Notes under the pieces: model-generated
The model's input: the letters and a program-made list of their open reading frames with translations, nothing else
Told to the model about the DNA's origin: nothing
Database searches by the model: none
Made by a program: the position numbers and the translations under genes
From: Thermoplasmatota archaeon
Lineage (GTDB): Archaea > Thermoplasmatota > Penumbrarchaeia > Penumbrarchaeales > Penumbrarchaeaceae
Length of the DNA stretch: 6,458 nt
NCBI GenBank assembly: GCA_016929175.1
Contig: JAFGJI010000116.1
Location: forward strand, 1 to 6,458
Direction: 5' to 3'
Part shown: positions 1-6,045 of the stretch, one piece after another
Layout of the letters: each line of letters begins with the position of its first letter
How positions within the stretch are numbered: the first letter of the stretch is position 1

Positions 1-421
1 CAAGCGCCATCTTCTCGAGACCTTTCCTGGAGCTTTCCTGGAAAGTCCTGTCGGGGTTCCTCCGCCTCCATTTCCGAAGCATTCTACCGAAGCATTCCTC
101 GTTGAAGGCAAGCGGGACCGAAAGAGCATTCGCAACAGCCTCGACAGTGACATCGTCGTGGGTCGGGCCCATGCCTCCGCTTATCATGACCATATCGTAT
201 TCATCCTCTATGTAATCCCTGAGCTCGTCCCCGATCATCTCCTTATCGTCAGGTACGATAACCCATCGCATCAGCCTTATGCCTTTTTTCAGGAGGTTCT
301 CCGCAAGGAAGATCGTATTCGTATCCCTTGTTCTACCCAGCAGCATCTCGCTGCCGACCACAAGAACTCCTGCCTTGAATTTATGCCCGACCGGACCTCC
401 CATGGCATCGTATACGAGCAT
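1..421 (-). CDS. CinA-like / MoCF_biosynth (molybdopterin-binding fold) protein, 3' end outside window
   Basis: The first 140 residues are visible; the gene continues past position 1. After about 17 N-terminal residues the protein shows the CinA-type nucleotide/pterin-binding fold: VVGSEMLLGRTRDTN at residues 21-35 (family pattern GDELLxGxxxDTN), VPDDKEMI at 56-63, and the hallmark SGGMGPTHDDVT at 81-92. Family knowledge: stand-alone domains of this type in archaea are annotated as molybdopterin-binding or CinA N-terminal proteins. Bacterial CinA carries this domain, linked to ADP-ribose/NMN metabolism, fused to an amidase, and related domains occur in Mog/MoeA and eukaryotic FAD synthase. 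The substrate here cannot be told, and whether an amidase domain follows is outside the window. The start is the first ATG in the open frame, which runs back into the upstream gene without another ATG. ATG at 403-401 (Met7) is an alternative. No Shine-Dalgarno motif is seen. It follows the RqcH gene by 31 bp, so co-transcription is likely. Confidence 0.88.
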   Translation of the reverse strand, partial: MLVYDAMGGPVGHKFKAGVLVVGSEMLLGRTRDTNTIFLAENLLKKGIRLMRWVIVPDDKEMIGDELRDYIEDEYDMVMISGGMGPTHDDVTVEAVANALSVPLAFNEECFGRMLRKWRRRNPDRTFQESSRKGLEKMAL

Positions 422-452
422 GTTCAGATAAAACCTGCGATGGGGGGCATAC

Positions 453-2573
453 TTATTCGTTGCTCGCCCGGGAGATGTCCATATCCCCCGAAGGCAGAAC
501 GGACATTACCTGATCGAGCTCTCCCCCGAGCTCTTTTGCCAGGACCTTTGCGATGTCCGATTTCCTGCCCCTTCCCGGCCGTATGATGAATATCGCTCCC
601 TGGCAGATGTCCCTGACAGCTTCCACGGAACCTAACATGATCTTGGGGACGCCGTCGATATAGACCGTTCCGACGGCTCCCTCGAGCGGGAGTTTGTCAA
701 AGAAGTTCTTCCTTCCCCTTATGATGAACGATCCCTTGGGGAGGAACTCCCCGGACCCCGGTGTCCGGCTGACCTGGTCAGGAAGCACCCAGTAGCCTCC
801 TGCAGCTCCGACCTTGGCGTGCCATGCCTTCGAGTTAAGGACAGCAAAGTGGACCGCCTGCCTCTTGGAGTTCTCATCGGCCTCCTGGCCTTTCTCTATC
901 CTGAGAACGACGCTGGATGCCCCCGAGATGTCCGCATGTGCATAAATGTCGGAATCCCTCATGAACTTCTTGACCACTCTCTCGTTGGTCCTTGAATCCC
1001 TCCCACCGATCATGAGGACCCTGCCGGAAGTGAAGGACCATCTGTATGTCTCGAACCAGAACTTCCGGAGGGTCTTCCCTTTTGCATCTTCCGTTTTTTC
1101 AGCCTCGTCACGGGCTTTTTCCAATTTGTTCCTGGATAGTTCGAGAGCGGTCTTTATCCCTTCCAGTTTCCTTTTTGCTGTCTTGGACCTGTTGTAGAGC
1201 AGTTCTGCGTTCTGATTCAGGTCGAGCGATGTCTCCAGTTCTGCGGTTCGAACCCCTGCATCCGTGTTCAGCCTTATCCTTATCCTTCCATTCCTCGGAT
1301 CTGTCCCGGGCTCGAATCCCTCAACGTCGGGGAACCTCGATGTGTCCTTGAGGTATTCCCTGGCATCGAAACCTTTCAGAAGGGGGTCGATCCTGGCATA
1401 GTCGAGATAGAGGGCATCGGCGATCAACCTCGCATCCTCTGCTTCGGCCTCCTTCTCCGATCTTGCCTTCTCCTGGGCGTCGATCATCGCTTTAATCTTC
1501 TGGACCTTGCGCGACCTCTCCTCCTCTTTACGGACCTCTCCCGGGGCTTCCTCCTCGAACATGTGGAGTTCCAGGGCCTGGTTTATCGACCCCATCTCGG
1601 TATAGTGGTCTCCCCTTCCGGCCGTGGCCCCTTCGGAATATATGGAACGCACCCTGGACGGTCCAGCATCCCCCCAGAAGGACCCGAGAAGTGCAGGCTC
1701 CACAAGGACTGGCTCACCTTCCAGGAAATGAACGTAGATGTCCTTCTCGTCAAGCACCTCGTCCAGGAGCCCCCTCAACTCCTGGAAAAGCCTCTGGACC
1801 TCCTCAGGGGTAAGACCCTTCGGGTCCGCTTTCTTGTCCAGATCTGCGCGGAGACAGACCTCCTCTGAGTAATTGGGAGGCAGACTGCACCGCTTGATGA
1901 GGAACCTTACAAGGTCCTCCTTCGAGTTCTCCACGAGCAGGTTCATCGCTTCCAGGGTAAGCTCGAAGGCATCTATACCCGTGGGCGGGGGCTGGTAAGT
2001 CTCCCCCCGCTTGATGGTCCTGGATGCCCATGCCTTGGATGTGAACGGGGCCTGGATGGTGTCTCCCTTTACAAGAACCGCGTTTCCGTCCCCGAAAAGC
2101 TCCAGATACAGACGCCAAGGTTCTTCTTCCCCCTGAGAAGGGTTGAATGTCAGACATACGAGCCTGTCCATGTCCACCTGTGACACGTCCCTGAGAACCC
2201 TGTTCGCAAGGGACCTCCTGAGCTTCATGGCAAATGGCGAGGGGGTGCCGGGCATCTCCCGGTTCACCTTGGGGGATATGAACAGGTAACCCCCCATCTT
2301 GAAATAGAGGTCGAACCTGACGTAGCTCCCGCCTCCCTCGCCAAGAGAGATCCCTTCCTGCGGTGCCTCGGGTTCCTGGGAGCTTTCGAGAAGGATGTCC
2401 CTGAAACGTCCGTAAGGATCGGCCTCCTCGAGTAGCGACCGTTTGATGGCGAAGCGGAGTATCAGCGTGTCGTAATCTATCTGATAGGCCTTCTGGAAGA
2501 AGGCGCCCTTGACGGCTTTTGCTTCCATCACGAACCTTCTGACTGCCATGGAGGAAAGACTTTTCTTCAGCAT
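453..2573 (-). CDS. rqcH: RqcH / Rqc2-NEMF homologue (NFACT protein), ribosome-associated quality control
   Basis: This is a 706-residue NFACT-family protein. Family knowledge: Rqc2/NEMF/RqcH binds stalled large ribosomal subunits that still hold peptidyl-tRNA and recruits tRNA to add C-terminal tails (Ala tails in bacteria) marking the chain for degradation. Visible: an NFACT-N region at about 1-340, including DMDR at 134-137, which matches the Asp-Arg pair needed for tRNA recruitment in yeast and bacterial homologues. Charged helical segments at about 345-385 and 460-500 fit the coiled-coil arms. The NFACT-R (DUF814) domain lies at about 503-622, with GGRDSRTNE (523-531), DIYAHAD (542-548), GASSVV (551-556) and GSFIIRGRKNF (614-624). 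The archaeal C-terminal extension with KSDIAK (671-676) is complete, so the gene looks intact. Residues about 45-82 form a Glu/Gly-rich insert in NFACT-N. The frame is open back to ATG 2657, but family N-termini begin near MLKKSLSSM. The 2573 start also has AGGAG 4 nt upstream and a TATA box about 26 nt upstream. It is probably the first gene of an operon with the CinA-like gene. Confidence 0.93.
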   Translation of the reverse strand: MLKKSLSSMAVRRFVMEAKAVKGAFFQKAYQIDYDTLILRFAIKRSLLEEADPYGRFRDILLESSQEPEAPQEGISLGEGGGSYVRFDLYFKMGGYLFISPKVNREMPGTPSPFAMKLRRSLANRVLRDVSQVDMDRLVCLTFNPSQGEEEPWRLYLELFGDGNAVLVKGDTIQAPFTSKAWASRTIKRGETYQPPPTGIDAFELTLEAMNLLVENSKEDLVRFLIKRCSLPPNYSEEVCLRADLDKKADPKGLTPEEVQRLFQELRGLLDEVLDEKDIYVHFLEGEPVLVEPALLGSFWGDAGPSRVRSIYSEGATAGRGDHYTEMGSINQALELHMFEEEAPGEVRKEEERSRKVQKIKAMIDAQEKARSEKEAEAEDARLIADALYLDYARIDPLLKGFDAREYLKDTSRFPDVEGFEPGTDPRNGRIRIRLNTDAGVRTAELETSLDLNQNAELLYNRSKTAKRKLEGIKTALELSRNKLEKARDEAEKTEDAKGKTLRKFWFETYRWSFTSGRVLMIGGRDSRTNERVVKKFMRDSDIYAHADISGASSVVLRIEKGQEADENSKRQAVHFAVLNSKAWHAKVGAAGGYWVLPDQVSRTPGSGEFLPKGSFIIRGRKNFFDKLPLEGAVGTVYIDGVPKIMLGSVEAVRDICQGAIFIIRPGRGRKSDIAKVLAKELGGELDQVMSVLPSGDMDISRASNE

Positions 2574-2577
2574 CACG

Positions 2578-2582
2578 CTCCT
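2578..2582 (-). promoter_or_regulatory. Shine-Dalgarno-like AGGAG deciding the rqcH start
   Basis: On the minus strand AGGAG is followed by four bases (CGTG) and then ATG at 2573. The spacing is short but workable. This site, together with protein family alignment, favours the internal ATG over the upstream ATG at 2657, which has no comparable motif. The TATA box sits so close that this motif may lie at or just outside the 5' end of the transcript. Confidence 0.5.
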
Positions 2583-2594
2583 ATCGCCCCCCTG

Positions 2595-2603
2595 TATAAA
2601 AAA
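2595..2603 (-). promoter_or_regulatory. Archaeal TATA box for rqcH operon
   Basis: The minus strand reads TTTTTTATA, centred about 26 nt upstream of ATG 2573. Archaeal TATA boxes normally lie about 25-30 nt before the transcription start, so the predicted transcript begins at or only a few bases before the start codon. This places the element downstream of the alternative ATG at 2657 and argues against that longer reading. Confidence 0.6.
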
Positions 2604-2681
2604 GCTCTCGATGACCGGCAATGATGCGGGGTCGAAAAATGAATTGGACGAAACCATAAATTAGTGGGTGAACCATCAAGC

Positions 2682-2695
2682 GACACCGTTGTGTC
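2682..2695. repeat. Short inverted repeat GACAC-N4-GTGTC next to a TATA box (candidate operator)
   Basis: Two perfect 5-bp arms, GACAC (2682-2686) and GTGTC (2691-2695), are separated by four bases. The right arm directly abuts the rightward TATA box, at the place where the TFB recognition element would lie. A regulator bound here could block or assist TBP/TFB loading for the gene starting at 2730. With arms this short chance remains a real possibility, and no bound factor is known. Confidence 0.35.
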
Positions 2696-2706
2696 AATAT
2701 AAAAAA
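2696..2706 (+). promoter_or_regulatory. Archaeal TATA box for the 663-aa repeat protein gene
   Basis: The sequence AATATAAAAAA is centred about 29 nt upstream of ATG 2730 and is the only strong A/T-rich promoter element in this divergent region on the plus strand. It overlaps the first base of an in-frame ATG at 2706, so that earlier ATG would not be part of the transcript. This supports the start at 2730. Confidence 0.6.
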
Positions 2707-2717
2707 TGGGGGAAAAA

Positions 2718-2722
2718 GGAGG
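2718..2722 (+). promoter_or_regulatory. Shine-Dalgarno GGAGG deciding the start at 2730
   Basis: GGAGG, within AAAAAGGAGGG, lies 7 nt before ATG 2730, a near-ideal spacing. It lies downstream of the alternative ATG at 2706 and so can serve only the 2730 start. If transcription starts about 25-27 nt after the TATA centre, the motif would fall at or just before the mRNA 5' end, leaving open whether it is used. Confidence 0.6.
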
Positions 2723-2729
2723 GTCCGGT

Positions 2730-4721
2730 ATGGAAGAAGAGACCATTGTTGATGTGGAGAGAAAACTGGTGGGAAGATCACCCTACAGATACCATCTGGA
2801 TAAGGACACAAGAACCCTGCCTGCCGATTCCGGGTTCGGTGCCGTCGGTGCCAAGATGGACCCGAAGACAGGTGCGCTCATGTACGATAAGTACGAGGAT
2901 TGGATAACCAAGGAGAAGATATTCAAGGAAGAGATAAAGGAGTCGAACATCCGCTTCTCGGACGACTCCAGTGCGGTCATAATCTTCAGGGAGAAGGAAA
3001 ATGTAAGACTGTCCGTGGACGGAGAGGTCGTTGACCATCTTTCACGAGGCAGGGTGATGCTGGAGAACAGATCAGAGAAGGACCGGATCTGGGATATCAG
3101 GGTCGGGCTGCACGATGACACCGGGATCGCGGTCCTTGACTTTGACAGGATCGGGTCCCAGGAGATCGAGCCCGGGAACAGAACAGAGAAGGATTATTCC
3201 ATAGACCTTCCCGGACCTTCCATCGCCTTGGAAGAGGTGATCTCCACCCATCCCGATCTTGCAGAATCGAGGATCATCTGCCGGGGGTCGGAGACCCATG
3301 CCACCCTTCAGCTCGGCCTGAAGAACCTTGCGATAATACCATACAGGAATGTAGTGGTCAGGAAGGCGGTCCCCGGGGAGCTGAAGAACATCATGTTCCC
3401 GGAGGACTCCCTGGAGGGGGTGGCCATAGAGGATGGGGAGCTCGTGTGGAGGATCCCGGACCTCGGGCCCGGGGAGATGAAGGTCCTGAGGTACGAAGGG
3501 GACCTCGATCCGAACATCAACGACAGGATACCGACCGGCGATGTGAACCTGACCGCGATCAGTGATGACATAATTACGAACATAGTCATTGATTCCTTCG
3601 AGGCGATGTGCAGGAACATGTACGCCATAGAGGCGGACGAGACCGAAGAGCCCGGGGAGTGGATATGCAGGTTCGTCGTCGAGAACACCTCATTGTTCGA
3701 AGTGGAGGTCCTCAGGGTCGAGGTCAAGGACCCGAAAAGCGGTCGGATACTTGTAAACCTCGAGGATCCGGGAATATATCTGGGCCCGGGCAAGCGGTGG
3801 GAGACCGATCCCTGGATGATATCGCAGGAGGAGAAACCGAAGTTCATCAAGAACCTTGTCCTGAACGTGGTCCCCGGACTTTCCAGGAAGGTCTCGTATG
3901 ATCTGACCAAGGAGGGCGGCAGTTTCCATCCCGCCTCCCTGTCCTTCAAGAAAGTGTTCGACAGGAAGAAGGTGGAGGCAAGAAGGACAACGGACCTGGT
4001 CGCGACCCTGACCGTGGAGAACACCGGGAATGCTGACATCGATCAGGTTTTCATCAGGGACTCACTTCCGAGATATTTCCTTCCTCCCCGGATGGAAACC
4101 ATAACGGTCGAGAAGGCAGGGATGCCACTTTCCGACAATGTGGGGGTGCAGGTGGACCCCGAGCAGGCGGACCCGACGGAGGACCAGGTTTTCTACATAC
4201 GGGTGGATGACCTGTCGAAGTTCGGAGCCCCTCTCAGGAATGGTGAGAGGATCGTTATCAGGTATACCACCACCATCCACCGGCCCGAGCCCGATGAAAG
4301 GATAGAAGCTCCGGCAGAGGTCGATGCAAGGACTTGCCTTCCCGGTCCCGTGATCAAGGGAGAGGACGTTGTCGGTGCACCGGCGATCGATACGCTGCAG
4401 GTGGTAAGGAAGTTCTCCATCGGAAAGTCGATCGAACAGGGGTCCCGGCCCGGAGAATACCATATCGGGCTTCATTATCGCAACAGGGGTGCCGACCCGA
4501 TAATCGACCTGAGGATCAAGGATATCATTCCCGAGAACTTCAAAGGGTCTGACTATTCCATCCAGCCAACATTGGATACCGATAATGAAGGCATCACCAT
4601 GCTTGAATGGACCATTCCCCGGGTGGACCCGAAACAGAGCGTGGTCATATCCTATTCCATAACGGGGGAGGGAGAATACCACCCCTCGGACGCACAGATA
4701 TTCTACAACAGCGAGGATTGA
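2730..4721 (+). CDS. Hypothetical protein of five tandem DUF11/CARDB-like beta-sandwich repeats, no signal peptide
   Basis: I do not recognise a named family for this 663-residue protein. After a polar N-terminal segment (about 1-75) it is built of repeated units. Each unit starts with a strand ending in 'N' plus a small or polar turn and a second strand with V-x-V: VMLENRS (109-115), LGLKNLA (195-201), FVVENTS (315-321), LTVENTG (427-433) and LHYRNRG (581-587). The units then run through a Pro/Gly turn to a closing strand after 'PG' or 'P': EIEPGNRTEKDYSI (145-158), LGPGEMKVLRYEG (245-257), LGPGKRWETD (351-360), NGERIVIRYTT (504-514) and VDPKQSVVISYSI (632-644). This matches the DUF11/CARDB type of immunoglobulin-like repeat, usually found in secreted archaeal and bacterial surface proteins. 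Here there is no hydrophobic N-terminal segment, no C-terminal anchor and only four cysteines, so a cytosolic protein is inferred. The last two units share a lead-in (residues 406-430 and 558-584). Divergent from rqcH, convergent with the signal peptidase gene. Function unknown; scaffolding or binding is possible. Confidence 0.9.
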   Translation: MEEETIVDVERKLVGRSPYRYHLDKDTRTLPADSGFGAVGAKMDPKTGALMYDKYEDWITKEKIFKEEIKESNIRFSDDSSAVIIFREKENVRLSVDGEVVDHLSRGRVMLENRSEKDRIWDIRVGLHDDTGIAVLDFDRIGSQEIEPGNRTEKDYSIDLPGPSIALEEVISTHPDLAESRIICRGSETHATLQLGLKNLAIIPYRNVVVRKAVPGELKNIMFPEDSLEGVAIEDGELVWRIPDLGPGEMKVLRYEGDLDPNINDRIPTGDVNLTAISDDIITNIVIDSFEAMCRNMYAIEADETEEPGEWICRFVVENTSLFEVEVLRVEVKDPKSGRILVNLEDPGIYLGPGKRWETDPWMISQEEKPKFIKNLVLNVVPGLSRKVSYDLTKEGGSFHPASLSFKKVFDRKKVEARRTTDLVATLTVENTGNADIDQVFIRDSLPRYFLPPRMETITVEKAGMPLSDNVGVQVDPEQADPTEDQVFYIRVDDLSKFGAPLRNGERIVIRYTTTIHRPEPDERIEAPAEVDARTCLPGPVIKGEDVVGAPAIDTLQVVRKFSIGKSIEQGSRPGEYHIGLHYRNRGADPIIDLRIKDIIPENFKGSDYSIQPTLDTDNEGITMLEWTIPRVDPKQSVVISYSITGEGEYHPSDAQIFYNSED

Positions 4722-4768
4722 GGCAGGAGCGATATGGACATCGATCCGCTATCGGGAGCTTTCGGAAT

Positions 4769-5935
4769 TCAAGGTCTCCGACCGGACGGGGCCTTTTTTA
4801 CATGGGCAGGTCTATCTCCTTCCTTGCTTCCCCCGGTCCTTTTGGAGCCGCTCTTTTTATCATGATCATCGGACTTCCCATTTCGGGGACGGGACCCATC
4901 CGGAGGTCCCTCCTTGCCATTCGTTTTCTCCTCCCCGTCCTCTTCCTTGCTTCGCACAGCCTTTATCAGGAAATGGAGTCCGAGATCCAGTATGAAAGGT
5001 GAGGCAACGATCACCACAAGGGCGATCCACAGGTTCCTCTCGGAATTCGAATGGATCTTGTTTCCCCCGTTACCCTCCAGCTTCAGCTTGATGATCCCGA
5101 ACCAGGGAAGCTCCCCCACCGACTTTCCGATTATCCATTCCCGTTTCACTGGCTGGATCCATGAAGGCTCGGAACCTCCGAAGGAGGAGGTCTGGTCAAT
5201 GTCCTCGTTGTCATCGCCCTTGGTAAGGAAACCGCTGTGGGGGACCACGCCGTACATCCGGAACTTGTAGAGGATGGTCGCCACGTTGATCTCACGTATG
5301 CCTCCGCTCGATCTCTCGGGCCATTCGTAATCCTTGATGATGAACCTGTCCATGATGTTCCTCAGACCCAGGGATGGTACGTCATACCCGCCCCCCTGGC
5401 CTGTCTCGGTGTTGTATGTTGACGAATTGAATTCTATCCAAACGACCGCCCGATGGATTATTGCGGTCCTGGTCTCGTTCCCGTTAGGTCGGAAGATGAT
5501 CACATCCCCGTAGGAATCGTAGGTTCTGTGGCCTGACATGACACCTTCCACGTAAGTGACGGGGCCCCTGCCCTCTCCCAGTTTCTTCACGAATACAAGG
5601 TCACCGGTATCGATCACTCCTATCGAGGAGCTTTCATCGGAATGCTCCATCGAACCCGATTGGACCACAACCAGCGGAGGCCAGTTTCCCGTGTAGGTGT
5701 GGAGCGCCCCTATGATTATCAGAAGTACGATCATGGCACCTATGAAATCGAAGATGAAAGACCTGGACTCGTTCCAGATCCTTGTGCGGAGGTCCTCTTT
5801 CTTCGATCCTTCATCCTCCTTTGGAACCCTGTCCCGGGGCGGCCTTCCGTTGGTATCGGGGTCCTTCCGGGGACCTTTCCCCCTGGAGGTCTGCCCGGGG
5901 GCCCTATCCTCTCTGGTGGTGGACGTTTTCTGCAC
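4769..5935 (-). CDS. Archaeal-type signal peptidase I (S26B) with charged N- and C-terminal tails
   Basis: The 388-residue protein is a membrane serine protease that removes signal peptides from proteins exported by Sec. It has a hydrophilic N-tail (1-55), a first membrane segment (about 59-78), and the box B motif VQSGSMEH (91-98) with catalytic Ser95. YGDVIIFRP (142-150) and AIIHRAV (158-164) follow, with His161 where bacterial enzymes have the general-base Lys. TKGDDNEDID (238-247) holds Asp241 and Asp247, six residues apart, as reported for the two important Asp residues of Methanococcus voltae signal peptidase. A second membrane segment lies at about 303-325, then a tail of about 60 residues rich in Lys, Gly, Asp and Arg. 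Archaeal enzymes are commonly much shorter. The extra length is in both tails and in loops around 97-140 and 168-235. The start is GTG: the frame is closed by an upstream TAA, no other start lies before the first membrane segment, and a TATA box sits about 31 nt upstream. There is no Shine-Dalgarno motif. Transcribed alone. Confidence 0.93.
   Translation of the reverse strand: MQKTSTTREDRAPGQTSRGKGPRKDPDTNGRPPRDRVPKEDEGSKKEDLRTRIWNESRSFIFDFIGAMIVLLIIIGALHTYTGNWPPLVVVQSGSMEHSDESSSIGVIDTGDLVFVKKLGEGRGPVTYVEGVMSGHRTYDSYGDVIIFRPNGNETRTAIIHRAVVWIEFNSSTYNTETGQGGGYDVPSLGLRNIMDRFIIKDYEWPERSSGGIREINVATILYKFRMYGVVPHSGFLTKGDDNEDIDQTSSFGGSEPSWIQPVKREWIIGKSVGELPWFGIIKLKLEGNGGNKIHSNSERNLWIALVVIVASPFILDLGLHFLIKAVRSKEEDGEEKTNGKEGPPDGSRPRNGKSDDHDKKSGSKRTGGSKEGDRPAHVKKAPSGRRP
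4794..4799 (+). terminator. Candidate T-tract terminator after the repeat protein gene
   Basis: GGGGCC followed by six T on the plus strand lies about 73 nt past the TGA at 4721, inside the end of the convergent signal peptidase gene. Archaeal transcription often stops at short T-runs without a strong hairpin. No stable stem is evident just before it. The 47-bp gap 4722-4768 itself holds no other clear signal. I see no matching T-run on the minus strand for the signal peptidase gene. Confidence 0.3.
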
Positions 5936-5962
5936 GGGTCTCGCTGTGGTGTAAGTCCCCCA

Positions 5963-5970
5963 TTATAATA
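5963..5970 (-). promoter_or_regulatory. TATA box for the signal peptidase gene
   Basis: The minus strand reads TATTATAA, centred about 31 nt upstream of the GTG start at 5935. The predicted transcript would have a leader of only a few bases, which fits the absence of a Shine-Dalgarno motif and supports the GTG start. Confidence 0.55.
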
Positions 5971-5998
5971 AGTTTTGTGCGTGGAGGTCCCGATGGGT

Positions 5999-6036
5999 GG
6001 GATCTGTCTGGATATGTTTTTAACCTCTCCGATCCC
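5999..6036. repeat. Inverted repeat GGGATC...GATCCC flanking the kinase TATA box
   Basis: Perfect 6-bp arms GGGATC (5999-6004) and GATCCC (6031-6036) are separated by 26 bases that contain the TATA element at 6017-6023. The arms sit symmetrically around the promoter, as half-sites of a looping or dimeric regulator could. The arms are short and not extended, so chance cannot be excluded. Confidence 0.25.
6017..6023 (+). promoter_or_regulatory. TATA-like element for the PfkB-family kinase gene
   Basis: TTTTTAA is centred about 26 nt before ATG 6046. No Shine-Dalgarno motif precedes the ATG, so a leaderless or nearly leaderless transcript is inferred. This divergent region (5936-6045) therefore carries one promoter in each direction and no other feature I can support except the inverted repeat around this element. 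Confidence 0.5.
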
Positions 6037-6045
6037 TATACCGTC

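Noticed and set aside
424..450. Eight-codon ORF between rqcH and the CinA-like gene
   Set aside because: Its TGA lies two bases before ATG 421, which could suggest coupling, but there is no ribosome-binding motif and such short frames are expected by chance.
158..586. 142-residue plus-strand frame across the CinA-like gene and the rqcH 3' end
   Set aside because: It opposes two genes with clear family motifs and itself has none.
2574..2657. 28-residue N-terminal extension of rqcH from ATG 2657
   Set aside because: It does not match the family N-terminus, has no Shine-Dalgarno motif or suitably placed TATA box, and contains the TATA box serving the 2573 start.
3308..4039. 243-residue open frame on the minus strand inside the repeat-protein gene
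   Set aside because: It is a shadow frame of a gene with a strong start and coherent repeat structure; its translation is Ser/Thr/Phe-rich with no recognisable domain.
4062..4682. 206-residue open frame on the minus strand inside the repeat-protein gene
   Set aside because: No domain, no promoter or Shine-Dalgarno motif noted; fully antisense to a well-supported gene.
5904..5963. 19-codon ORF starting at ATG 5963 on the minus strand
   Set aside because: The ATG overlaps the TATA box and the frame overlaps the signal peptidase start in another frame.
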